From NCBI GenBank assembly GCA_964404395.1, contig CAYOKA010000012.1, positions 1 to 30,512 of the forward strand: a DNA stretch of 30,512 bases, in the 5' to 3' direction. Both the position numbers and the translations under genes were made by a program. Origin of the DNA: JAAYBT01 sp964404395 (lineage in GTDB: Bacteria > Bacillota > Clostridia > Acetivibrionales > DTU013). Shown in pieces: positions 15,403-23,685 of this stretch. Position 1 is the first letter of the stretch. Every line of letters starts with the position of its first letter. Under the pieces are notes generated by a model. It had not been told where the DNA came from, searched no databases, and saw nothing but the letters and a program-made list of their open reading frames with translations.

Positions 15403-15555
15403 AGATGTCGGCAAAGGCTGCCGCGTAAGTTGTAGTGCGTGTTGTCGTTTGAGTTGTCGGCGCAAGCTGTCGCATGAGTTGTCAGCCTAAATTGCCAACA
15501 TGAGATGTCACCATAAACGGTCGACGCAAGATGTCGTCGTGGAGTTGATTGTTAA
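15403..15555. repeat. Degenerate tandem array of about twelve 13-bp units in the hyd leader
   Basis: Reading the plus strand, the segment divides into about twelve units of 11-14 bases with consensus near AGNTGTCGNCGCA: for example AGATGTCGGCAAA (15403), AGTTGTCGGCGCA (15452), AGCTGTCGCATG (15465), AGTTGTCAGCCTA (15477), AGATGTCACCATA (15503) and AGATGTCGTCGTGG (15529). The last unit merges into the Rex operator. The array lies between the predicted hyd promoter and hydC, so it should be transcribed (minus strand) as leader RNA. No open reading frame or ribosome binding site is seen in it. The rest of 15272-15727 holds the promoter, operator and no gene. Confidence 0.7.
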
Positions 15556-15566
15556 TTTATTAACTA
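15549..15566. promoter_or_regulatory. Rex operator (one mismatch) upstream of hydCBA
   Basis: TTGTTAATTTATTAACTA matches TTGTTAA-N4-TTAACAA except for one base in the last half-site. It begins 18 bases downstream of the -10 box of the predicted hyd promoter, at about +12 to +29, where a repressor would block elongation or initiation. The mismatch suggests weaker repression than at the two perfect sites in the window. Confidence 0.8.
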
Positions 15567-15584
15567 TTGTATTGATTTATATAC

Positions 15585-15613
15585 ATTATAGCATGCAAAT
15601 CCAGTGCTTTCAA
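15585..15613 (-). promoter_or_regulatory. Strong sigma-A promoter of hydCBA
   Basis: On the minus strand, TTGAAA (15613-15608), a 17-bp spacer and a perfect TATAAT (15590-15585) preceded by TGC (extended -10) form a strong promoter. It is about 310 bases upstream of the hydC ATG, which implies a long untranslated leader. Confidence 0.75.
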
Positions 15614-15727
15614 GATATAAAAACAATTATTTCACAATGTTATGTACACGTTTTAGTACAAAACAAATCCAGCGAATAACTTTTTACAGCTATCCGCCGG
15701 AAAGCGCATCAGCACTTTGCTTTATCC

Positions 15728-18166
15728 TCAGCCCATAACAACTTCAACCTTATGGGTTTTCCCGTCGTTGAAAATCGGCAAGATATTGCCAATAAACTCA
15801 TTGCCATCGATGGTAAGCAGCTTGACTCCCTTTGACACATGCTGCGGATTGGAAACGGTAATATCGTAAACTGCTCCTCTATAGCTTCTGGTAACGCTAA
15901 AGCCGTCCCAGTCCTTTGGGATACATGGGTCCACAGCCAAGCCGTCATAATCCGGCTTTATTCCCAGAATAAACTGAGAGATCGCTACGAAGTTCCATGC
16001 AGCGGTTCCTGTAAGCCAGGAATTCTTTGCTTCCCCCTGCCTTCCCGCTTCCTTGCCGGCAATCATCTGGGAATATACATAGGGCTCCATCCTGTGAAGC
16101 TCGCTGATATCCTCCCTGTATGCGGGAGCTATCTTCGAATAGCACTCAAAGGCCTTGTCGCCTCTTCCGAGTATTGCTTCAGCTGCCATTATCCAAGGAT
16201 TGTTATGGCAAAATACAGCGCCATTCTCCTTGTAACCGGGCGGGTAGGATGAAATCTCACCTAGTTCCACATGGTATTTTGTATAGGCGGGATACAATAG
16301 AACCATTCCATGCTCAGTGTCCAGATACTTCCACGCAGAATCAAGAGCCTTCCGAACATGGCCGCTTTCCAGCCCTATCTCCGCCATCGAACAAAATCCC
16401 TGGGTTTCGATAAATATTTTTCCTTCTTCATTCTCTTCGCTTCCGACCTTGTTGCCAAAATCGTCATAAGCCCGCAGAAACCATTCTCCATCATAGCCGT
16501 ATTTCATGACTGTTTCCCTCATCGTCTGAATATGGGCTTTTGCAGCCTTTGCCTCATCATATAATCTTATGTTTTCGCATATCTTCACAAAATCATTGCC
16601 AATGTAGACGAACATACCTGCAATAAGCACCGATTCCGCCACTCTGCCCTCTTTGCTCGTAGTTGTCTGATAGGATTCATCAGGAGTCGTTGAGAAGCAG
16701 TTCAAATTCAGACAGTCATTCCAGTCTGCTCTGCCAATCAGCGGTAAGCCGTGAGGCCCCAGATTGTTGACTACATGATAGAAGGATCTTCTCAGGTGGT
16801 CGAACAGATTTGCCGCCTTTGAAGGATCATTGTCATAGGGCACCTGTTCCTCTAATATATTAAAATCGCCGGTTTCTTTAATGTAAGCAGCAGTTGAGCT
16901 TATCAGCCACAGAGGATCATCATTAAAATTACTGCCTATTTCATTGTTCCCCTTCTTTGTAAGAGGCTGATACTGGTGATAGGCTCCGCCGTCCTCCAAT
17001 TGAGTGGCTGCCAGATCAAGTATTCTTTCCTTAGCCCTATAGGGAATCTGATGCACGAAGCCGAGGATATCCTGATTGGAGTCCCTGAAGCCCATTCCGC
17101 GTCCTATGCCGGATTCAAACCAGGAGGCGCTTCTGGACATATTAAAGGTAACCATGCACTGGTATTGATTCCATATGTTGACCATACGGTTCAGCTTCTC
17201 ATCATGACTTCTTACCACATATTTGGAAAGCAGCCCCTCCCAGTAATCCTTTAGCTCTGCAAATCCCTGCTCTACCTGATCTATGGTAGAAAATCTTGAA
17301 ATCATTTTTTTAGCTATGCTCTTATTTATGATACCTGGAGCTTCCCACTTTTTGCTCTCCTCGTTTTCAACATATCCCAGCACAAATACAAATTCTTTTT
17401 TCTCTCCTGCTGCCAGTGTGATTTCAAAGCTGTGTGATGCGATAGGCGACCAGCCATCAGCAAGAGAATTGTTTGATTTCCCCTTTACGACAGCATCAGG
17501 AGCATCAAAACCATTATACTGACCTAAAAAGGAATTGCGGTCAGTATCAAAACCGCTTATGTCGGTATTCACAGAATAGAATGCGTAGTGATTCCGCCTC
17601 TCTCTATATTCTGTTTTATGATAAATTGTATTATTTTCTAACTCAACCTCACCGGTATTAAAGTTTCTCTGGAAATTGGTCATATCATCGTATGCATTCC
17701 ACAAGCACCACTCTATAAAGGAGAACAATGTAATGTTTTTTTCGCAATTGCCCGTGTTTGTGATACTAATTTTATGGAGCTCCCCATTAAAATTCTGCGG
17801 CACGAAAAACAGCATCTCCGCCGCAATACCGCCTCTCTCTCCGCAAATACGGGTATAGCCAAGGCCATGACGGCATTCATACTTATCCATAGGCTTCTTC
17901 ACTGGAGCCCATCCTGGTGACCAGAAATCTCCGCTATCATCGCGGATGTAGAAATACCTTCCACCACTGTCCACCGGTACACTATTGTATCTGTATCTTG
18001 TAATACGTCGTAATCTAGCATCCTTATAAAAGCAATAACCCCCTGCAGTATTCGAAATAATAGAAAAGAACTCCTGGTTACCTGAATAATTAATCCATGG
18101 GTTTGGAGTTTCAGGGGTTGTAATGACATATTCTCTGTTAGCGTCATCAAAATAACCGTATTTCAT
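15728..18166 (-). CDS. cbp: Cellobiose phosphorylase (GH94)
   Basis: An 812-aa cytoplasmic enzyme that should phosphorolyse cellobiose to glucose and alpha-glucose 1-phosphate. The length matches cellobiose phosphorylases (about 810 aa) rather than cellodextrin phosphorylases (about 980 aa). Family signatures include the N-terminal beta-sandwich start MKYGYFDDANREYVI, the substrate loop GRGMGFRDSNQDILGFVH, the segment QLEDGGAYHQYQPLT, and GRADWNDCLNL containing the expected catalytic general acid Asp. There is no signal peptide. The ATG has GGAGG five bases upstream. It follows the sugar-binding lipoprotein gene of an ABC importer on the same strand, after a hairpin, supporting cellobiose as a transported substrate. 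Confidence 0.93.
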   Translation of the reverse strand: MKYGYFDDANREYVITTPETPNPWINYSGNQEFFSIISNTAGGYCFYKDARLRRITRYRYNSVPVDSGGRYFYIRDDSGDFWSPGWAPVKKPMDKYECRHGLGYTRICGERGGIAAEMLFFVPQNFNGELHKISITNTGNCEKNITLFSFIEWCLWNAYDDMTNFQRNFNTGEVELENNTIYHKTEYRERRNHYAFYSVNTDISGFDTDRNSFLGQYNGFDAPDAVVKGKSNNSLADGWSPIASHSFEITLAAGEKKEFVFVLGYVENEESKKWEAPGIINKSIAKKMISRFSTIDQVEQGFAELKDYWEGLLSKYVVRSHDEKLNRMVNIWNQYQCMVTFNMSRSASWFESGIGRGMGFRDSNQDILGFVHQIPYRAKERILDLAATQLEDGGAYHQYQPLTKKGNNEIGSNFNDDPLWLISSTAAYIKETGDFNILEEQVPYDNDPSKAANLFDHLRRSFYHVVNNLGPHGLPLIGRADWNDCLNLNCFSTTPDESYQTTTSKEGRVAESVLIAGMFVYIGNDFVKICENIRLYDEAKAAKAHIQTMRETVMKYGYDGEWFLRAYDDFGNKVGSEENEEGKIFIETQGFCSMAEIGLESGHVRKALDSAWKYLDTEHGMVLLYPAYTKYHVELGEISSYPPGYKENGAVFCHNNPWIMAAEAILGRGDKAFECYSKIAPAYREDISELHRMEPYVYSQMIAGKEAGRQGEAKNSWLTGTAAWNFVAISQFILGIKPDYDGLAVDPCIPKDWDGFSVTRSYRGAVYDITVSNPQHVSKGVKLLTIDGNEFIGNILPIFNDGKTHKVEVVMG

Positions 18167-18308
18167 ACAAACCTCCGCTACTTAGCATATTTGCCATATA
18201 ATCTATAAACTCTTATTTCAATAAATTAAAAAATCTCCGGTGTGAAAAAATTCCCTAGTGACAGAAAATCTCTTAACAGGCAAAAGTAGTATTCTTCCAA
18301 ATTTTGCA

Positions 18309-18331
18309 GGGGCAGGATAAAATCCCGCCCC
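18309..18331 (-). other. Strong RNA hairpin between binding-protein gene and cellobiose phosphorylase
   Basis: The minus-strand transcript can form a 9-bp G/C-rich stem (GGGGCGGGA with UCCUGCCCC, one G-U pair) closing a 5-base loop, 34 bases after the stop codon at 18365. No U-run follows. Such hairpins after binding-protein genes often stabilise the upstream message or partly terminate, lowering expression of the next gene (here cbp). The remainder of 18167-18364 shows no gene. Confidence 0.6.
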
Positions 18332-18364
18332 CACCTATTATTGTGTCTTAAATCTTATGGCTGG

Positions 18365-19897
18365 TTATTTTCCAACCTTTGCACGCCACGCGTCATACTT
18401 ACTCTGCATGTCGGCAATCAGCGTATCAACACCGGAAGCTTTCAGTTCTTCATCATACTTCTTTAGGATTGGATCTACATCAACAGCACCACAATTTAGT
18501 TCTTTGTAATACGTTCCGTATACAGTCTTGCATGCGGAAGATTCTGTAGTGACATCAGCATCACTGTACACAAAACCAAGGCTGTTAAGAACAAGACCTG
18601 CATCATTGTACTTGCCAAAATCAACCCACTTGTTCGGATCTTCGTTGTCGAGAAGGAGATCCTTGAACTGATCGCCATATCTCCAGCCGGAGCCCAGGTT
18701 ATATCTGTCAAGCCCTTCCTGAGTCTGAGTGATTCTTCCGTCTGCGTTTACCTTGTAATGAGTTCCTTCAATACCAAAGTTGAGAAGGTTTCTTACAACA
18801 GCATCAGTGTAAAGAGTCTCGATGAACTGGAATGCTCTTTCGGCATTCTTGGAAGCTGCAGGGATAGCAAGCATAGCACCCGTAGTTTCACGGTTGGACA
18901 TAACCGGTTGTGTAATATCAACCTGTACCCAATCTACGCCTGTGCTGGCGGACATTTCAGCATCCTTTCCGGGCTTGAGGGAGGACTCAACTGCAAAGTA
19001 CTTAGCAGTCTTCATCTGCTCTGCAGTGTTTTCCATTGTAGCTGCATCAGAAGCTATGTAGTCCTTCTGATAATAATCGCGAAGCTTCTTGTACATATCA
19101 ACGGATTCCTTGGCCAGGAAATGGTTTACAATAGTGTTATCCCTGTTGTCAGGATACAAAGCACCGGGAACGTTATCATCACTGATTCTATCCCAATCCA
19201 GGAACTGGAAGGGGGAGTCTCCGCCAACTACCAGCAGTGGAGTGATTTTGCCATCAGCCTTAATCTTGTCAAACCAAGGTTCGAGGTCTTCCATTTTCTT
19301 AATGGTTGAAATGTCAATACCATACTCGTCAACTACTGCCTTCTGGAGCAAATATCCCCAGTTATGGACGGTTTCCTTATGTGTGGGAACAGCATAATTT
19401 ATACCGTCAATAGCTGAGCCATCTACGAAGTCTTTTCCTGCAACCTCGTAAATTGCCGGGTACTTTGCCAGGAAATCATTCAGTTCTGTAAAATAACCGG
19501 CTGCCGCATTCTTGTAGTAGTTTGCAGCCCAATTCGCGGTGAAGCAAACGTCAAAAGCTTCTCCCGAAGACAGCATTATGTTGGTTTTCTGTTCGTAAGG
19601 ATCTCCCCAGCCATATACCTGGAGATTCAATTTAATGTTGATTGAGTCAGCCAGATGCTCATTGATCTTTTCCATAACCAGATCGGTGTCGGTTTCCTGT
19701 TTGTCGCCAACCAATGTCATGGTAATTTCAACAGTCTCATCTGTGGGTGCTGCTTCTTCAGTCTTTTTTGCCGGCTCAGATTTCTTCGCCGGTGCGTCGG
19801 TCGCAGATCCGCTTTTATCTCCGCAACCGGTAAGGGCCAGTGTGAAAGCAAAAATCAACACCAGAGCCAGACACAAATACCTTTTCATACTGCGCAT
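18365..19897 (-). CDS. Sugar ABC transporter substrate-binding lipoprotein (LplA-type)
   Basis: A 510-aa extracellular solute-binding lipoprotein. The N-terminus is a lipoprotein signal with lipobox LTGC (Cys about 25), followed by a Lys/Glu/Ala/Pro-rich linker to about residue 52 and then a family 1 binding-protein fold. The long C-terminal region (DVDPILKKYDEELKASGVD, QSKYDAWRA) is typical of the LplA/YtcQ group (DUF3502 type). The ATG at 19897 has AGGAGG 8 bases upstream. It is the third gene after two permeases and precedes cellobiose phosphorylase, so cellobiose or another small oligosaccharide is the likely ligand, by context only. Confidence 0.88.
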   Translation of the reverse strand: MRSMKRYLCLALVLIFAFTLALTGCGDKSGSATDAPAKKSEPAKKTEEAAPTDETVEITMTLVGDKQETDTDLVMEKINEHLADSINIKLNLQVYGWGDPYEQKTNIMLSSGEAFDVCFTANWAANYYKNAAAGYFTELNDFLAKYPAIYEVAGKDFVDGSAIDGINYAVPTHKETVHNWGYLLQKAVVDEYGIDISTIKKMEDLEPWFDKIKADGKITPLLVVGGDSPFQFLDWDRISDDNVPGALYPDNRDNTIVNHFLAKESVDMYKKLRDYYQKDYIASDAATMENTAEQMKTAKYFAVESSLKPGKDAEMSASTGVDWVQVDITQPVMSNRETTGAMLAIPAASKNAERAFQFIETLYTDAVVRNLLNFGIEGTHYKVNADGRITQTQEGLDRYNLGSGWRYGDQFKDLLLDNEDPNKWVDFGKYNDAGLVLNSLGFVYSDADVTTESSACKTVYGTYYKELNCGAVDVDPILKKYDEELKASGVDTLIADMQSKYDAWRAKVGK

Positions 19898-19968
19898 AGA
19901 AAATACCTCCTAATAATATAAATTTATATATGATCGCCGATCTGCCCATTAGTGCAAAATCAGCAGGA

Positions 19969-20883
19969 TCATCCTTTTACGGCGCCTATTGTAAGACCCT
20001 TTACAAAATACTTCTGGAAGAAGGGGTAGGCTAAAACAATAGGTCCAATAGAAATAACCGCGATAGCCATTCTGACGCTCTCACTGGGTAAGTTCGCTAA
20101 AATCTGGTTTTTATTAGAAATAGCATTGCTGGCATTTAGCAGATTTTGGATCGCGATCAGGGTTTGGTACATCAAAAACTGTATGTTGTAGTTCTTGCTG
20201 TTATTGACAAATACCAGCGGAAGGTAAAAGTCATTCCAGTAGGCCAGAGTGCAGAAGAGGCCTACAGTCGCCAAGCCGGCCTTACACAGTGGAAGAACGA
20301 TGATAAAAAAAGTCCTGAATTCACCGGCTCCGTCTATTCTGGCTGATTCAATAATGGACTCCGGCACGGTTGCCTTATAAAATGTCCTCATTATCATCAT
20401 GTACCATGTATTCATCAGATAGGGGACAATCATGATCCAGATAGTGTTCTTAATAGGAATAAGCTGTGTATAGACGATATACCAGGGTACAAGCCCGCCA
20501 CCGAATATCATTGTGAAAAATGCGAAAAAGGAAAATTGATATCTGTACTTAAACGAACTTCTGGATAAAGGGTAGGCATAGAGCGTAATAACCATCAGGC
20601 TTAAAAACGTACCGACGATAGTTACAAATATTGATACCCCGTATGCCCTCCAAATGGCATCGCCGGCAGTTAACAGATACTGATAAGCTTTTCCGCTGAA
20701 TGTCTCCGGCCAGAATTGGTATCCAAAAGCTCTGATCGATGCTTCATCAGTGACCGAAATTGCTATTACCAGAAGTACGGGAGCAATACATAACACGGCA
20801 ACAATCAAAAACCATATATTTATAACAAAATTTGCTCCTATGCTGATTTCATTTTGTCTTCTATTTTTAGTTAAGCTAAACAT
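19969..20883 (-). CDS. Sugar ABC transporter permease, YtcP/LplC-type
   Basis: A 304-aa inner-membrane permease of the MalG/YtcP class with six predicted membrane spans and a C-terminal AYPFFQKYFVKGLTIGAVKG tail typical of this family. The EAA loop is present (ESARIDGAGEFRTFFIIVLPLCKAG). I take the ATG at 20883 (MFSLTKNRRQNE) because GAGGAGG lies just upstream; the longer frame overlaps the preceding permease gene and starts with a poorly placed TTG. It should pair with the LplB-type permease encoded immediately upstream. No ATPase gene is nearby, so a shared MsmX-type ATPase is probably recruited. Confidence 0.9.
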   Translation of the reverse strand: MFSLTKNRRQNEISIGANFVINIWFLIVAVLCIAPVLLVIAISVTDEASIRAFGYQFWPETFSGKAYQYLLTAGDAIWRAYGVSIFVTIVGTFLSLMVITLYAYPLSRSSFKYRYQFSFFAFFTMIFGGGLVPWYIVYTQLIPIKNTIWIMIVPYLMNTWYMMIMRTFYKATVPESIIESARIDGAGEFRTFFIIVLPLCKAGLATVGLFCTLAYWNDFYLPLVFVNNSKNYNIQFLMYQTLIAIQNLLNASNAISNKNQILANLPSESVRMAIAVISIGPIVLAYPFFQKYFVKGLTIGAVKG

Positions 20884-20911
20884 GTTATCCTCCTCGGGCA
20901 TTTTGCCCTTC

Positions 20912-21898
20912 TTAGAATAGCGCGCTTTCCTTATCGATTTTTCTGACGATAAGGTTTGCCGTAAATACAGTAATGCATCCGACAACCGCCTGATAAGTCC
21001 CTGCGGCCGAGGCCATGCCTATATCATTGGTATTTCTGAGAGCAGAATAAACATAAGTATCAATAACCATAGTGACTGACTTCAGCGAACCACTGTCTCT
21101 GGGCACATTGTAGAAGAGACCAAAATCTGCATTAAATATTCTTCCCACCGCAAGCAGCGTGAGGATAATCATCAGTGTTCTAAGCAGTGGCAATGTAATA
21201 TGCCTTATCTGCTGCCATTTTGAGGCACCATCGATTTCAGCAGCTTCATAATATTCCGGGTCGATTCCGGTTATGGCCGCAAGATACACCACAACATTGT
21301 AGCCGGTGTATTTCCACAGCTGGAAGAGAATAAGTATAAAGGGCCAGTATTTAGGCTCGCTGTACCATTCCACCGGTGCCATACCCAGTGGCACTAAAAT
21401 GCTTTTGTTGATAAACCCATTCTCAATGCTGAGCAGTGAATAAGCCAGATAGCTTACAACGATCCATGAAAGAAAATAGGGCAAAAATATAACACTCTGG
21501 TAAGCCTTGGACAATCTCTTATTTCTTAGCTCTGTTAACATAATCGCAAAGGCTACCGGAATAATCAGTCCCAGAATAATAAACACAGCATTATACAGTA
21601 GGGTGTTGCGGGTCATCTGCCATGCATATGGGGTCTTAATAAAAAATTCAAAATTCTTAAATCCTACCCATTCACTTTGAAAAAGGCTCTTCCAAAATGT
21701 TCCATGAAAACGGTATCTTTTAAAAGCGATAATAATACCAAACATCGGTATGTAATTGTTGATAATAAGAATAATTACACCGGGTAGCAACATCAGAAAA
21801 AGAGGCCATTGAGTCCTCAGCTGATATAAAAAGCCCTTCTTATTACGTGTTTTTGTAGTGACTTTAGACGCCTTGTCCGCAGCTGTGGCAAGATTCAT
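20912..21898 (-). CDS. Sugar ABC transporter permease, LplB-type
   Basis: A 328-aa membrane permease of the MalF/LplB class. A basic cytoplasmic N-terminus (KTRNKKGFL) precedes the first span (WPLFLMLLPGVIILIINNYIPM) and five further spans; the EAA motif EYYEAAEIDGASKWQQIRHI is clear, as is the family segment VGFKNFEFF. It is the first gene of the importer operon; the ATG has GGAGTG upstream. It ends 28 bases before the second permease. Together the two permeases form the transmembrane channel for the lipoprotein-delivered oligosaccharide. Confidence 0.9.
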   Translation of the reverse strand: MNLATAADKASKVTTKTRNKKGFLYQLRTQWPLFLMLLPGVIILIINNYIPMFGIIIAFKRYRFHGTFWKSLFQSEWVGFKNFEFFIKTPYAWQMTRNTLLYNAVFIILGLIIPVAFAIMLTELRNKRLSKAYQSVIFLPYFLSWIVVSYLAYSLLSIENGFINKSILVPLGMAPVEWYSEPKYWPFILILFQLWKYTGYNVVVYLAAITGIDPEYYEAAEIDGASKWQQIRHITLPLLRTLMIILTLLAVGRIFNADFGLFYNVPRDSGSLKSVTMVIDTYVYSALRNTNDIGMASAAGTYQAVVGCITVFTANLIVRKIDKESALF

Positions 21899-21936
21899 TC
21901 TTTTATCACACTCCTGTAATTGATGTACAGCTTACA

Positions 21937-21966
21937 ACTATATGTTACAGAAATTTAGCATTTGAA
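21937..21966 (-). promoter_or_regulatory. Possible promoter of the sugar importer operon
   Basis: On the minus strand TTCAAA (21966-21961) and TATAGT (21942-21937) are 18 bp apart, about 40 bases before the LplB start. It would be the target for the adjacent AraC-type response regulator, but I see no convincing direct repeat for that protein upstream. The match is moderate. Confidence 0.4.
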
Positions 21967-22068
21967 GGAATAGAATGAATTGCTGAATCGTGCATTAATT
22001 TGCCCTATTGCACTAAGCAAGAAAATACAACAAGATTGTGCACCTAAGGCTTTTGCCCACATCTAAAA

Positions 22069-23685
22069 TCATTGCTCACGAAACTCTGTTGGGGTAATCC
22101 CGACATGCTTTTTGAATAACCTGGAAAAGTAGTGTGCATCCGTAATGCCCACTTTTTCTGCAACCTCATAGGTTTTCAGGCGGACGTCTTTCAGAAGCTC
22201 TTTAGCTTTGCTAATCCTTATATCATTCAAATAGTCCACAAAATTCTTGCCCGTTTCCCTTTTAAACATCCTGCTGATGTAGTAGGTACTTACAAATGTA
22301 TGCTCAGCCACCTCATTGAGCGTGATCGGTTCATGATAATGGGCCTGTAGAAAGTCCACCGCTTTACGCATCACAAGCTTAATGCTCTTGTTATTGTAGC
22401 TGTTGACCTTCTGGGTAACACTGCGGGCAGATTCATCAAGAAGAGTGTAAAGATCCTGCACATTTTCGCATCCCTCAATAAGCCCAAAAAGCCCATTAAG
22501 CTCACTGTACTCCTGCTTCCTGTCCCCTTCTTTGTCCAGAAGAGAAATCCTGATATTATTAATAGAAGAAATGGTGTTCCAACAAAAATTCTTTATGAAA
22601 TTTGCCTTTTGGGGGTCAATTTTCTTGAAGTAGCTATTAATGTCCTTAAGTCTTTCCTTCACAGAGTTCTCATTGCCGGATTTAACCCCTTCTATCAGGG
22701 CTTTTTGCAGCTTTTCAAGCATGGAATGGTCATCATATTTGAAAAATGTATTTACATCGCTGTGGAATATAATGGAATTGCTGCCTATGTAAAATTTGTG
22801 CTCAAGAGCCTGTCTGCACTCATTAAATTTTTGCGGGAGCTCAGTAAAATCAGTACCCTCCGAGCTTATTGCCATGGTAATGGTGCAGCTGAAGCAATTG
22901 GATATAATCTCCTGAATATAGGCACACTTTTTATTAATCAGTTCCGGTATGTTCACATTATTGTCAATTGGCATCACAAGAAAAGCGATCCCAAAGTTAT
23001 CCAATGTAATCTGGGTTACTTTAAACTTATCTGAGAAAACCTCTTTAAATGTATTAATGATTCCAAACTGATATAGGTGTCTGTCATATTGGCTAATATC
23101 ATTATCTTCACTTTCCTCCGAATCATTATGCACTATCATCATATAGAAGTTTCCTGATTCGATCTCAAAAAGCTCCAGCTTTCGGATGATGTCCGCCTCG
23201 TCAATATTTATTTCGTAGATAATATCATAAATGAGCTTTTCCCGCATAACTGATATGTTCTGCACAAAAAGCTCATTAAGCTTCTCAAACTCTTCTTTCC
23301 TCTCTTTGCGAAATTTTAGCTCCTTCACCGCTCTGCTGATGACAGCTGTCAATTCTTCTATTTTAGAAGGCTTGAGCAAAAAATCGAAAGCACCGATTTT
23401 CAATGCCTCATGAGCATAATCGAAGTCACGGTGCCCTGTGAGTATAATTATTTTACTATCCGGAACAGTGCTTTTAATATCGCGAAGCATGGTAAGTCCA
23501 TCTGTTTCAGGCATTTTTATATCGGTAATGATGATATCCGGCCGCAGCTCTTCTATCATGTTTTTTCCATCGTGCCCATCTGCAGCTTCTCCACAAACCT
23601 CACACCCATAGCTCTGCCAGTTAATAATATTTCTTAATCCCTTTCGTATGATTGGCTCATCATCAATTATCAGAACCTTGAACAT
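22069..23685 (-). CDS. YesN-type response regulator with AraC DNA-binding domain
   Basis: A 538-aa two-component regulator. The receiver domain (1-120) has the acidic pair IDDE, phosphoacceptor Asp in DIIITDIKMPETDG (about residue 55), the switch Thr in IILTGH and Lys in LLKPSK. A long central region (about 130-420) with predicted coiled segments is typical of YesN proteins. The C-terminal AraC domain (about 435-538) has two HTH motifs: LNEVAEHTFVSTYYISRMFK and YEVAEKVGITDAHYFSRLFKKHVGITP. The ATG has GGGAGGG upstream, and the gene overlaps the end of the kinase gene by 23 bases. It probably activates the adjacent sugar importer and cbp genes. Confidence 0.93.
   Translation of the reverse strand: MFKVLIIDDEPIIRKGLRNIINWQSYGCEVCGEAADGHDGKNMIEELRPDIIITDIKMPETDGLTMLRDIKSTVPDSKIIILTGHRDFDYAHEALKIGAFDFLLKPSKIEELTAVISRAVKELKFRKERKEEFEKLNELFVQNISVMREKLIYDIIYEINIDEADIIRKLELFEIESGNFYMMIVHNDSEESEDNDISQYDRHLYQFGIINTFKEVFSDKFKVTQITLDNFGIAFLVMPIDNNVNIPELINKKCAYIQEIISNCFSCTITMAISSEGTDFTELPQKFNECRQALEHKFYIGSNSIIFHSDVNTFFKYDDHSMLEKLQKALIEGVKSGNENSVKERLKDINSYFKKIDPQKANFIKNFCWNTISSINNIRISLLDKEGDRKQEYSELNGLFGLIEGCENVQDLYTLLDESARSVTQKVNSYNNKSIKLVMRKAVDFLQAHYHEPITLNEVAEHTFVSTYYISRMFKRETGKNFVDYLNDIRISKAKELLKDVRLKTYEVAEKVGITDAHYFSRLFKKHVGITPTEFREQ

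Noticed and set aside
15403..15555. Repeat array considered as a CRISPR array
   Set aside because: Units are only 11-14 bp, contiguous and degenerate, with no spacers of constant length and no cas genes nearby.
15643..15660. TGTAC-N8-GTACA dyad, considered as a catabolite (cre) operator
   Set aside because: The central CG and flanking bases do not fit the cre consensus well and the dyad arms are only 5 bp; it lies upstream of the hyd promoter with no supporting copy.
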